IMG/VR virus record: IMGVR_UViG_3300020430_000014
Coordinates: 1 to 63,533 of that record
DNA from: a virus
Length of the DNA: 63,533 nt
Strand: one strand, 5' to 3'
Notes under the pieces: generated by a model
What the model was told of the DNA's origin: nothing
The model's input: only the letters and a program-made list of their open reading frames with translations
The model's database searches: none
In this document: one piece after another, positions 32,643 to 39,372 of the stretch
How the letters are laid out: each line of letters starts with the position of its first letter
Position numbering within the stretch: the first letter of the stretch is position 1
Position numbers and translations under genes: made by a program

Positions 32643-32648
32643 TATAAT
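32620..32648 (+). promoter_or_regulatory. early promoter for the tRNA-Arg/tRNA-Ala pair
   Basis: TTGACG, 17 bases, then a perfect TATAAT at 32643-32648. The predicted start lies about three bases before tRNA-Arg. Confidence 0.75.
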
Positions 32649-32657
32649 AAAAACATT

Positions 32658-32731
<74 letters not shown>

Positions 32732-32733
32732 CT

Positions 32734-32806
32734 GGGGAATTAGCTCATTTGGTAGAGCGCCTGCTTTGCAAGCAGGAGGCGAGCGGTTCGATCCCGCTAT
32801 TCTCCA
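32734..32806 (+). tRNA. tRNA-Ala (TGC)
   Basis: Cloverleaf of 73 bases: acceptor GGGGAAT/ATTCTCC, anticodon stem CCTGC/GCAGG with anticodon TGC at 32767-32769, and T-arm with GTTCGATCC. It is two bases after tRNA-Arg and three bases before the next start codon. Confidence 0.95.
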
Positions 32807-32808
32807 TT

Positions 32809-33462
32809 ATGTACTACTTCCCAGATATTGATTCCATTTACTCAAGTCTTATGGGTGGATTTTTTACAAAGGATGAGATAAACCCTAATCTTAATTTACT
32901 CAATATCAACTACGAAAAATGTAGGGATGAGTATGAATCTGCTAGGCATCGACTAGTATTCAATGAGGGTAAAGAAGCATACCAAGATTGCAAGATTGCA
33001 ACACTGTTTGGTAGGTATCATCCTTCTATGGATCTTGCAGAACTCGAAAGGGTTTATGATCAGGGTGTTTATGTTGATCCAGAGCGGGAGATCTTCTACA
33101 CGCAGAATACAGTGTACGTGCCAACTCTGTTTAATCTCTGCTTAGAAGTGGGTATTCGCCAACGATGTTCAATTAATCTTCTGGAACCTGGTAAAGTAAT
33201 TGATTGGCATACTGACCTCGATCCTCAGGGAGACGATGACCTTATTATCAGAGGACTGTGGGGTCTCAGTGTCAACCCTCAAAATCAAGAAACCTGTCAA
33301 CTTCTAGTTGATAGTAAGGAAGGAGTTCAAAACCAAATATTGTCGAACAATAGTATGCACTTCTTCTGGGGAAGGACCAAGCATCATGTGTTCAATAATT
33401 TAACTACTCCTAGAGCATGCCTATCATTTGGTAATGTTGTTCCTCAGGAAAGAATACTCTAA
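32809..33462 (+). CDS. 2OG-Fe(II) oxygenase-like (Asp/Asn beta-hydroxylase-type)
   Basis: A 217-residue protein with an HxD motif in VIDWHTDLDPQGDDD, a strand GLWGLSV, and a distal His/Arg segment FFWGRTKHHVFNNLTTPRACLSFG. It resembles aspartyl/asparaginyl hydroxylases. Its ATG lies three bases beyond tRNA-Ala, an unusually close join. Substrate unknown. Confidence 0.75.
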   Translation: MYYFPDIDSIYSSLMGGFFTKDEINPNLNLLNINYEKCRDEYESARHRLVFNEGKEAYQDCKIATLFGRYHPSMDLAELERVYDQGVYVDPEREIFYTQNTVYVPTLFNLCLEVGIRQRCSINLLEPGKVIDWHTDLDPQGDDDLIIRGLWGLSVNPQNQETCQLLVDSKEGVQNQILSNNSMHFFWGRTKHHVFNNLTTPRACLSFGNVVPQERIL

Positions 33463-33486
33463 ATAGTAAAAAAGTAAAAGGTGTAT

Positions 33487-33699
33487 ATGAGACAGTCACT
33501 AGTATTAGCGGCATGTTTAGCACCACTTGGATTAATTTTTATCATAATGAAGCTTGCTGTTTGGGTGTCTGCTGTAAAATCTGAATCTTCTTATGTCGGA
33601 AAAGAACCCTTTAGAAAACGAGGACCGTATGTGGCAGACGCATATGCAGACGTTGACGAGGAGGAAGAGGAGTATGGAGATCGCACAGATTATCGATAA
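33487..33699 (+). CDS. small membrane protein with acidic tail
   Basis: A 70-residue protein: N-terminal membrane helix (LVLAACLAPLGLIFIIMKLAVW) and an acidic C-terminus (DVDEEEEEYGD). A GTG at 33481 is an alternative start. It overlaps the next gene by 26 bases. Function unknown. Confidence 0.6.
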   Translation: MRQSLVLAACLAPLGLIFIIMKLAVWVSAVKSESSYVGKEPFRKRGPYVADAYADVDEEEEEYGDRTDYR

Positions 33700-33820
33700 T
33701 GCTTTAGAAGAGTACTACTCAGAAAAGGGTCTTCCTGTCCCTAATTGGAAGTGTAAGAAGGATCCCGACTGGTGGATTGACTATCTAAAGGAATTGGGAA
33801 TTGACAAGGATAATCCCTAG
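33674..33820 (+). CDS. small protein, unknown
   Basis: A 48-residue protein (MEIAQIIDNALEEYYSEKGLP...). The ATG at 33674 was chosen because GAGGAAGAGGAG sits directly upstream; a longer frame to 33593 overlaps the neighbour more. Its end carries the consensus promoter described next. Confidence 0.6.
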   Translation: MEIAQIIDNALEEYYSEKGLPVPNWKCKKDPDWWIDYLKELGIDKDNP

Positions 33821-33829
33821 TGGTATAAT
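33801..33829 (+). promoter_or_regulatory. perfect consensus sigma70 promoter
   Basis: TTGACA, 17 bases, TATAAT with no mismatch. It lies in the 3' end of the 33674 gene and points into a 180-base stretch with no frame, then tRNA-Val. Confidence 0.85.
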
Positions 33830-33835
33830 TTATCC

Positions 33836-34012
33836 AGAGAGGACTTGAGACGTTCCGACCAAAGGTGCCAAGCGGCGCGGATATACCGTTGCCCTGTAGT
33901 TTGGAATCAACCCCCTTTGGATGTTAGCGGTGGTACTGCTTCCTACTCCGTTACAAACTGTCAGTATTCTGGGTGTAGCGCCCACATAGCATACGGATAA
34001 GTGTAATGTTAC
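33836..34012 (+). ncRNA. candidate structured noncoding RNA upstream of tRNA-Val
   Basis: No reading frame of note occupies these 177 bases, yet a perfect promoter starts them. CCAAAGG (33859-33865) pairs exactly with CCTTTGG (33914-33920), enclosing GC-rich elements with local stems such as CGG/CCG; another small stem is TGGGT/GCCCA near 33970-33985. It could be a separate small RNA, or a long tRNA leader. It is not itself a tRNA: no T-loop sequence is present. Confidence 0.5.
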
Positions 34013-34084
34013 GCTTGATTAGCTCAGCGGTAGAGCATCTCGTTTACACCGAGGCGGTCGGCGGTTCGATCCCGTCATCAAGCA
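34013..34084 (+). tRNA. tRNA-Val (TAC)
   Basis: Cloverleaf of 72 bases: acceptor GCTTGAT/ATCAAGC, D-arm GCTC...GAGC, anticodon TAC at 34045-34047 in the loop TTTACAC, and T-loop GTTCGATCC. No encoded CCA. Confidence 0.95.
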
Positions 34085-34101
34085 TTCTAAGTTACCAGGT
34101 T

Positions 34102-34347
34102 ATGTTAGTAAGATGTAAAGAGTGCAACAGAGAGTTGCATAGTACCAATAAAGTGCAGTGTTGTGGATGTCCAAACATGATGAAAGTCGTGGATGACACT
34201 GTAGGTGCTATGGACTTATCCCAAGTTGTTATTGTGGAGGGAGTTGCAGACAATAAAAAATCAGATACTCTCTCAAGAGAAGATAGAGCTTGGCAAGAGA
34301 ACCGACGCAAACGTAAGGTTCGTAGGTTAGATTTTGAAATTAAGTAA
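34102..34347 (+). CDS. small zinc-ribbon-like protein
   Basis: An 81-residue protein with a Cys pattern CKEC ... CCGC near residues 5-28, as in zinc ribbons, and a basic tail (RRKRKVRRLDFEIK). The real start is the ATG at 34102, after tRNA-Val. It may bind nucleic acid; target unknown. Confidence 0.65.
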   Translation: MLVRCKECNRELHSTNKVQCCGCPNMMKVVDDTVGAMDLSQVVIVEGVADNKKSDTLSREDRAWQENRRKRKVRRLDFEIK

Positions 34348-34408
34348 TTAATTTAATAATTTTTACTGATTGTTGCCAAACTTAGTATAGAATTGAACAC
34401 ATAACTTG

Positions 34409-34437
34409 TTGACATAGTACAATTCCATATATAGAAT
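34409..34437 (+). promoter_or_regulatory. early promoter
   Basis: TTGACA, 17 bases, TAGAAT in the 118-base gap before 34466. It probably drives the small genes 34466-35349. Confidence 0.7.
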
Positions 34438-34465
34438 TTATAAGTAAACGTAGCACTGTGCCTTT

Positions 34466-34717
34466 ATGGATCCATCTACTTCATATTCAGCATCTCTTGT
34501 TGGAGTTTATACACTCCTGGTTATCGTTCTGTTAATGATTGCCTATAGTGGAGTAGAGGGAACTCTGAGAGTATTTGCATATTTAGATTTAACTTTTAGA
34601 TATGCAATAATTAGATCTCGTATGTTCTTCATTGAACGTAAATTGAGGAAAAGATTACTCAAGGATACGGAAGTCTACACTAAACTCATCAAGGAGATTC
34701 AAGATGACCAACGATAG
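34466..34717 (+). CDS. small membrane protein
   Basis: An 83-residue protein with a hydrophobic helix (SLVGVYTLLVIVLLMIAYSG, residues about 9-29) and a basic, helical C-terminus (FFIERKLRKRLLKD). Probably an early inner-membrane protein. Function unknown. Confidence 0.62.
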   Translation: MDPSTSYSASLVGVYTLLVIVLLMIAYSGVEGTLRVFAYLDLTFRYAIIRSRMFFIERKLRKRLLKDTEVYTKLIKEIQDDQR

Positions 34718-34964
34718 GGAATTCTCCGACCTCAAACTTGAGAGGAAGGAATGTCCTAAATGTGGTGCAATTTGGATGAATGGTAATCACACCTGGGCAA
34801 CAGGTGCAAAAGGAAATGAAAGAGACCTTGCAGGATTGGTCTGTAACAAGTTAGGGGATAGTCGTTGTATAAATCCCCAAAGAGGATTTGAGGGTGGAGA
34901 TACTTGGGAAAAACGCTTAGACGATTTATCAAAAATGAGTGATGAGAAAGATGTCAATTTTTAA
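34704..34964 (+). CDS. small Cys-containing protein
   Basis: An 86-residue protein with CPKCGAIW, an HTWATG segment and later Cys (VCNKLGDSRC), which may hold a zinc ion. It overlaps both neighbours by 14 bases. No function recognised. Confidence 0.6.
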   Translation: MTNDREFSDLKLERKECPKCGAIWMNGNHTWATGAKGNERDLAGLVCNKLGDSRCINPQRGFEGGDTWEKRLDDLSKMSDEKDVNF

Positions 34965-35166
34965 AAAACCACCACCGCCAGCACATCATCCTACCAAACA
35001 AGAAGTTCAGGAGATGATAGACGATGCAATACGCCAACATAATCGTAACGCTGGAATTATCAGTATGTTTGTTGGTTTTTTTGTTCTTGCACTTTTTAGT
35101 GAGGGTCTTCTTAGACTCATTGGAGTAGTACCTCCATTATTCCCCTGGCTCAAGATCACTTTATAG
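34951..35166 (+). CDS. small C-terminally anchored membrane protein
   Basis: A 71-residue protein: Pro-rich start (FKKPPPPAHH), an acidic helix (VQEMIDDAIRQH) and a hydrophobic end (IISMFVGFFVLALFSEGLL). The ATG at 34951 is preferred to one at 34939 because it follows GAGAAAG. Function unknown. Confidence 0.6.
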   Translation: MSIFKKPPPPAHHPTKQEVQEMIDDAIRQHNRNAGIISMFVGFFVLALFSEGLLRLIGVVPPLFPWLKITL

Positions 35167-35181
35167 ACAAAAAAGTAGAAA

Positions 35182-35349
35182 ATGAATCCAAACGAGAAGA
35201 GAGAATTTTATAAAGGACTAAGAGAGCGTATCAATCAACTTAGAATGGGGCATTTGTTTGAAGAACCTTGCCCCTTGTATGAACCAGAATGGGAAGAGGA
35301 TCATGCGTGGGACTGTAGATTGACTTACGACCACGACGAAGAAGACTAA
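35182..35349 (+). CDS. small acidic protein, unknown
   Basis: A 55-residue protein (MNPNEKREFYKGLRERINQL...) with two Cys and an acidic tail. It ends just before the tRNA-Pro promoter. Its coding nature rests on spacing and composition only. Confidence 0.55.
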   Translation: MNPNEKREFYKGLRERINQLRMGHLFEEPCPLYEPEWEEDHAWDCRLTYDHDEED

Positions 35350-35353
35350 ATAA

Positions 35354-35382
35354 TTGACAAAATTAGGTTGATTCGATAGAAT
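35354..35382 (+). promoter_or_regulatory. early promoter for tRNA-Pro
   Basis: TTGACA, 17 bases, TAGAAT, ten bases before the tRNA-Pro gene. Confidence 0.75.
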
Positions 35383-35391
35383 GTGCAATGT

Positions 35392-35465
35392 CGGGATGTA
35401 GCGCAGTTTGGTAGCGCATTCGCTTTGGGAGCGAAGGGCCGCAGGTTCAAATCCTGTCATCCCGA
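35392..35465 (+). tRNA. tRNA-Pro (TGG)
   Basis: Cloverleaf of 74 bases: acceptor CGGGATG/CATCCCG (first base C as usual for tRNA-Pro), anticodon stem TTCGC/GCGAA with anticodon TGG at 35426-35428, and T-loop GTTCAAATC. Confidence 0.95.
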
Positions 35466-35488
35466 TTCCATATAATTTTTTTAACAGC

Positions 35489-36121
35489 ATGTACGTAAGT
35501 AAATCTATAAATCAAACTGAAGAACCTGTTGTTCAAGGAACACATAGAATCGCTCAAAACCCTCTTGTTTACTATAGAGAAGTAATTCCTGAAAAAATTG
35601 TCAATGTGATGGCAGAAGAACTCACTGAAATGGAGGAGTTCGGTTCAACTAGATGGCATGACGCTGAAGTAGGTGGTGAAGCATCGGGTAGATTAGATAC
35701 TTCTGTCAGAAATTCAAAGTTGACCTGGTGGTATGAAGAACACTGGGCATGTAGTATTATCTCTCATTACATTGGTCTTGCTAATCGTAAGTATTGGGAA
35801 TATGACTTAAATGTTCTTGAAAGTATTCAAGTATCTTTGTATGGGAAGAGTGGTCACTATGGTTGGCACAGTGATTATGGAACTTCTGAAGATGGAAAGT
35901 TTACTAGAAAGTTAAGTGCTAGTGTGCTAATTACTGACCCTACAGAATACATGGGCGGTGACTTAGAATTTATTGATTATCATGGGAATGTTGTAAAGGC
36001 ACCCAAAGAAAAAGGATCTGTTATTGTTTTTGATTCTAGAATTCCTCATAGAGTTACTCCAGTAACACATGGAAAAAGAATCTCTCTCGTAACCTGGATG
36101 TACGGACCAAAATTAAGATGA
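35489..36121 (+). CDS. 2OG-Fe(II) oxygenase (PKHD/prolyl-hydroxylase-type)
   Basis: A 210-residue protein with HxD in YGWHSDYGTSEDG, then KLSASVLITDP, YMGGDLEF, and the distal KGSVIVFDSRIPHRVTPVTHGKRISLVTW with His and Arg. This is the clearest prolyl-4-hydroxylase-type oxygenase of the window. It starts after tRNA-Pro and overlaps the next oxygenase by four bases (ATGA). Confidence 0.87.
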   Translation: MYVSKSINQTEEPVVQGTHRIAQNPLVYYREVIPEKIVNVMAEELTEMEEFGSTRWHDAEVGGEASGRLDTSVRNSKLTWWYEEHWACSIISHYIGLANRKYWEYDLNVLESIQVSLYGKSGHYGWHSDYGTSEDGKFTRKLSASVLITDPTEYMGGDLEFIDYHGNVVKAPKEKGSVIVFDSRIPHRVTPVTHGKRISLVTWMYGPKLR

Positions 36122-36768
36122 GTATTACCAATCCTTGGCCAAGATTTACAAAGGAAGGATTTAAAAAAGAAAGGATCCCTGATGATCTTTACTTTGATAT
36201 GATGCTTGAATATAATAAGGCAAGATTTACGGACATACAACAAGATCCTTATTTTGAGCCACATTATGATCAGGTAGTTTCTGGTGGTGCAATAGCAATG
36301 CTGGACACTGATGAACCATTCTACCTAAGAGCAAATATTTCGGATCAAGCATTTGATCGTTGGGCAAAAAAACTTCAACCTCTTATGGAAAAGTGGTGTG
36401 GAGAAAAACTTAATTTTATTCAAGGGTATGGGATAAGATCTTATCACAAAGATTCAATGCTATGTGTACATAGAGATGAGATATCAACACATATTATTAG
36501 TCTCATTGTTCATGTGGATGAACATCCAGAAGTAAAGTGGCCTTTAGAGTTCATCGATCATGATGGAAAACTTCATAAAGTTACTTTTGATAAAGGAGAC
36601 ATGTTAATGTATGAAAGTCTCTGTGTTCATGCAAGAGAGACTCCATTTACTGGTGAGTATTATAGAAATATGTACTTCCATTGGTGCCCAGTAGACTGGG
36701 ATCCAACTCCATATCAAAACAACTGGGTAAGGTATCGTAGTATTCAGGAGGCATTAAATGAAGATTGA
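36118..36768 (+). CDS. 2OG-Fe(II) oxygenase-like protein
   Basis: A 216-residue protein with HxD in CVHRDEISTHIISLIVHVDE, a WPLEFIDHDGKLH strand and the distal KGDMLMYESLCVHARETPF. The partner gene upstream is of the same broad fold, so the two may act on related substrates. It overlaps the next gene by 11 bases. Confidence 0.8.
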   Translation: MSITNPWPRFTKEGFKKERIPDDLYFDMMLEYNKARFTDIQQDPYFEPHYDQVVSGGAIAMLDTDEPFYLRANISDQAFDRWAKKLQPLMEKWCGEKLNFIQGYGIRSYHKDSMLCVHRDEISTHIISLIVHVDEHPEVKWPLEFIDHDGKLHKVTFDKGDMLMYESLCVHARETPFTGEYYRNMYFHWCPVDWDPTPYQNNWVRYRSIQEALNED

Positions 36769-36934
36769 AATGTTTACTGTGAAAGAGTGGCAAGATAATT
36801 GGGAAACTCTTTTTGAAAGAGTGGAGAACGGGGAGACTATAGGTGTTGTCGCTGAGGACGGTCAGACAGCTGTCATGACCCCAGCGGATGATGAACTCAT
36901 ACGCATGTATACTGAACACAATGAGGCACCTTAA
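36758..36934 (+). CDS. Phd/YefM-like antitoxin-type small protein
   Basis: A 58-residue protein: MKIEMFTVKEWQDNWETLFERVENGETIGVV...DGQTAVMTP. This strand-helix-strand pattern (VENGE..., then G.x.AVM.P) resembles Phd/YefM antitoxins. No toxin gene is adjacent; its stop codon touches the tRNA-Ile gene. It could neutralise a host toxin, or serve as a DNA-binding repressor. Confidence 0.55.
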   Translation: MKIEMFTVKEWQDNWETLFERVENGETIGVVAEDGQTAVMTPADDELIRMYTEHNEAP

Positions 36935-37006
36935 GGGACTGTCGCATATTGGTTAATGCGCTCTGCTTATAACGGAGTCAATCGGGTTCAATTCCCGACA
37001 GTCCTA
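36935..37006 (+). tRNA. tRNA-Ile (TAT)
   Basis: Cloverleaf of 72 bases: acceptor GGGACTG/CAGTCCT with a G-T first pair, D-arm GCAT...ATGC, anticodon stem CTCTG/CGGAG with anticodon TAT at 36968-36970, T-arm TCGGG/CCCGA. It begins directly after a stop codon. UAU-anticodon tRNA-Ile is unusual in bacteria, where AUA is normally read by a modified CAU tRNA. Confidence 0.88.
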
Positions 37007-37009
37007 CCA

Positions 37010-37082
37010 GGGGGATTAGCAATCTGGTGAATGCAGCGAACTCATAATTCGCCTAAGGCGAGTTCGATCCTCGCATCCCCCA
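37010..37082 (+). tRNA. tRNA with CAT anticodon (Met, or Ile2)
   Basis: Cloverleaf of 73 bases: acceptor GGGGGAT/ATCCCCC, anticodon stem GCGAA/TTCGC with anticodon CAT at 37043-37045, and T-arm GCGAG/CTCGC with loop TTCGATC. The sequence does not tell whether it is elongator Met or a lysidine-modified Ile2. It lies four bases after tRNA-Ile(TAT). Confidence 0.88.
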
Positions 37083-37083
37083 C

Positions 37084-37112
37084 TTGACGTTTTTACGTCA
37101 TCCTTGTAAAAT
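37084..37112 (+). promoter_or_regulatory. early promoter overlapped by a palindrome
   Basis: TTGACG, 17 bases, TAAAAT. A perfect inverted repeat TGACGT-TTTT-ACGTCA (37085-37100) covers the -35 box, as expected for an operator or for a hairpin that ends upstream transcription. Confidence 0.65.
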
Positions 37113-37136
37113 ACTATTGTCAACACTCACAGGACA

Positions 37137-37346
37137 ATGACAATCACCGTTAAGTTCAAGAAGGACATTCAGACTCTTAAGTCTGCTGCCAATGGAGATC
37201 TCTTTTTGGACGTAAAAAATCCAAAACTCTTCAAAAAAGTCCGTCGTTACTATGAGAACACTGGTGTTGTATTCTCTGGCGATCCTCTAGATGACTATGA
37301 TATCCTTATGGAATCTCTGTCAGCTGATCTTGAATCCGTTGTATAA
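37137..37346 (+). CDS. small conserved cyanophage protein
   Basis: A 69-residue protein (MTITVKFKKDIQTLKSAANGD...) behind an early promoter. No motif was recognised. A hairpin with a seven-base stem follows it. Confidence 0.65.
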   Translation: MTITVKFKKDIQTLKSAANGDLFLDVKNPKLFKKVRRYYENTGVVFSGDPLDDYDILMESLSADLESVV

Positions 37347-37350
37347 GTTT

Positions 37351-37369
37351 CCTAGTTCTTAAAACTAGG
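37351..37369 (+). repeat. inverted repeat after the 37137 gene
   Basis: CCTAGTT-CTTAA-AACTAGG, a perfect seven-base stem without a following T-run. It could be an RNA-processing or weak termination site, or hold translation of the next gene. Confidence 0.45.
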
Positions 37370-37395
37370 TGGTGGAGTCACATACCCTTTTAAAA

Positions 37396-38019
37396 ATGCC
37401 AGACCAAGAATTCGTAGATCCTAAAGAACAAATCCAATCTAAAGTTGCAATGCATCAAGACTTTATTATGGTCTGGGATGATGTTGTAGAGCAGGGATTT
37501 TGTGATTGGTTGATCGAATACTTGGAACAAACTGAATATCTCTCACCTCGACGCCAAAATTATCTCTCTGATAAACAAGTCGAGATGCACAACTTCTCTC
37601 CTGGTGAGGCAGACTACCTGTCCTCACTCGTTGGGCAGTGTGCTTTGAATTACATTGATAACTACCCATACCTTAGGTCTTTTCCTTACATGAGCAGTTG
37701 TGTAATGTTGCAAAAGACTGGTCCAAAAGAAGGATATCATGCTTTTCATGCAGAAGATTCTACTTGGAATGCTCAAATGAGAGTTCTAACTTGGATGGTC
37801 TATCTTAATGATGTTGATGAAGGTGGTGAAACAGAATACCTGTATCAACAACTTAAAGTTAAACCTAAAAGAGGTAGAGTAGTTATTTGGCCAGGATCAT
37901 TTACTCATATTCATAGAGGTAATCCTCCTATGAGTGATAAGTATATCGCTACTGGTTGGTTTGCTGGATGCGTAGGACATGAGCAAAAAATATTCTCTCC
38001 TCTCGGTTCCCCATCTTGA
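37396..38019 (+). CDS. 2OG-Fe(II) oxygenase-like (prolyl-4-hydroxylase type)
   Basis: A 207-residue protein with the iron motif region YHAFHAEDSTWNAQMRVLTWMVYLNDV, EGGETEYLYQQ, and distal KRGRVVIWPGSFTHIHRGNPP with His, then KYIATGWF. This matches the P4H pattern (HxD; GG.T.F; G....F.......H). It overlaps the radical SAM gene by 41 bases. Confidence 0.82.
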   Translation: MPDQEFVDPKEQIQSKVAMHQDFIMVWDDVVEQGFCDWLIEYLEQTEYLSPRRQNYLSDKQVEMHNFSPGEADYLSSLVGQCALNYIDNYPYLRSFPYMSSCVMLQKTGPKEGYHAFHAEDSTWNAQMRVLTWMVYLNDVDEGGETEYLYQQLKVKPKRGRVVIWPGSFTHIHRGNPPMSDKYIATGWFAGCVGHEQKIFSPLGSPS

Positions 38020-38794
38020 GTGGCATGTGACACACTCATGCAATTTTATGTGTGATGGGTGTGGTCACTATGCTAATGATAGATACAAACAAAATATAAC
38101 TCTAGAAACTCTCAGAGAATGGTATCTCCTTTGGAACAGGAGAATTCGTCCTCGGGAGTTATGCTTATTGGGAGGAGAACCATTTCTCAACAAAGAGATT
38201 ATAGATATAATCTATATGACAAAAGAGGTTTGGGATATACAGGATGATCAAGAATATGAGTTAGTATCTAATGGACTCCTTTTTGATAGAATACCTGGAG
38301 TTGCTAAAGCTTTATTAGATACAAATTGTGTTCTCACTATTACAAAGCACTCTGAAGATGAGAGTTATTTGAAATTATTTGACAAAGCAATAGATAAGAT
38401 AACTTCTTCTGGGGTAAATTTTAGAATTCATGATGCAACTTCTAATTGGTTAAGGTTTTACCATGGATATGGTAGTTCTATAGAACCAATAGATAGTATC
38501 TCATATCAAGACTCATGGGACAATTGTCCAACAGGACAAGAAAACTTTCAATTATTGGACGGTAAAATATATAAATGTGCTCCTTTAGCATATTTACCCT
38601 TACAAAAGCAAAAGTATGGGGATCTTTTATCAGAGAAGTGGGATCCATATTTAAAATATAGACCATTACTACCAACAGATTCTGATCTAGAAGTCTTAGA
38701 GTTTTTTACCAGATCTGCGGAACCTGTTTGCTCTCTCTGCCCCAATAAAAAAATAGAATTCAAAAAAAGCAATCCACTGCATCCACCAAGATGA
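37979..38794 (+). CDS. radical SAM enzyme
   Basis: A 271-residue protein with the iron-sulfur motif CNFMCDGC (CxxxCxxC) near residues 22-29, LCLLGGEPFLNKE (GGEP AdoMet motif) and a C-terminal cysteine pair (CSLCPNKK). A further Cys lies in YKCAPL, so an auxiliary cluster is possible. Such enzymes modify peptides, sugars or RNA. It overlaps an oxygenase gene at its start and touches the next gene with ATGA. Confidence 0.87.
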   Translation: MSKKYSLLSVPHLEWHVTHSCNFMCDGCGHYANDRYKQNITLETLREWYLLWNRRIRPRELCLLGGEPFLNKEIIDIIYMTKEVWDIQDDQEYELVSNGLLFDRIPGVAKALLDTNCVLTITKHSEDESYLKLFDKAIDKITSSGVNFRIHDATSNWLRFYHGYGSSIEPIDSISYQDSWDNCPTGQENFQLLDGKIYKCAPLAYLPLQKQKYGDLLSEKWDPYLKYRPLLPTDSDLEVLEFFTRSAEPVCSLCPNKKIEFKKSNPLHPPR

Positions 38795-39372
38795 AAATTA
38801 TTGATAACTTATTTGAGAGTAAGACTATAAATGATCTGTCTAAAAGTGTGGATGAGCATGTCAAGAATAATTTATTGTTTGATGATCAGATTAAAGTAAC
38901 CAAATCTATAATTGATTGTCATGGACTTGCTTTATCTAGATCAAAATATTTTCCATACTCTCAAAACTGTTGGAACATATTTTGTTTAAAGGTAAAAAAG
39001 CATGTTGTTGATTATTGCATGGAATATGATGTTGATCCTTTCAATGTAATACCGTACTCATGTTGGTCTGAGAGATCTGTATACAGTCCTGGGGATAATA
39101 CTGTTATGGATGATCCTGACTATGCATATGATTACGATGGTCAAGTTAAAAAGACTTTTATCCGTTCTGTGTATAAATTAAAAGGATCTTTGGGTGTCAA
39201 AGTTGGTGAAGAATGTATACAGTTGAAGCAGAATTCTTTACTTGTTTATAATGGCACTGAAAATAAAAGCTCTAACATATATCCACGCAAAGATGGGGAG
39301 GATAATTTGATATTTGATTGGTATATAAATGATCCTTTTGACGTACCTGATTGGATACTTCCGCTCACGTAA
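38791..39372 (+). CDS. diverged oxygenase-related protein lacking iron ligands
   Basis: A 193-residue protein. The block NCWNIFCLKVKKHVVDYC..DVDPFNVIPYSCWSERS lines up with the 39365 oxygenase (SLWKMFYSEVRRHIAKYC...MDPETIKLHSTWITRV), but the HxH/HxD iron segment is missing. It may be a catalytically dead partner. It converges on the minus-strand gene and overlaps its 3' end by eight bases. Confidence 0.6.
   Translation: MKIIDNLFESKTINDLSKSVDEHVKNNLLFDDQIKVTKSIIDCHGLALSRSKYFPYSQNCWNIFCLKVKKHVVDYCMEYDVDPFNVIPYSCWSERSVYSPGDNTVMDDPDYAYDYDGQVKKTFIRSVYKLKGSLGVKVGEECIQLKQNSLLVYNGTENKSSNIYPRKDGEDNLIFDWYINDPFDVPDWILPLT

Noticed and set aside
33836-34012. A degenerate tRNA in the gap before tRNA-Val
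   Set aside because: There is no T-loop GTTC sequence or acceptor pairing. It is better described as a structured leader or ncRNA.
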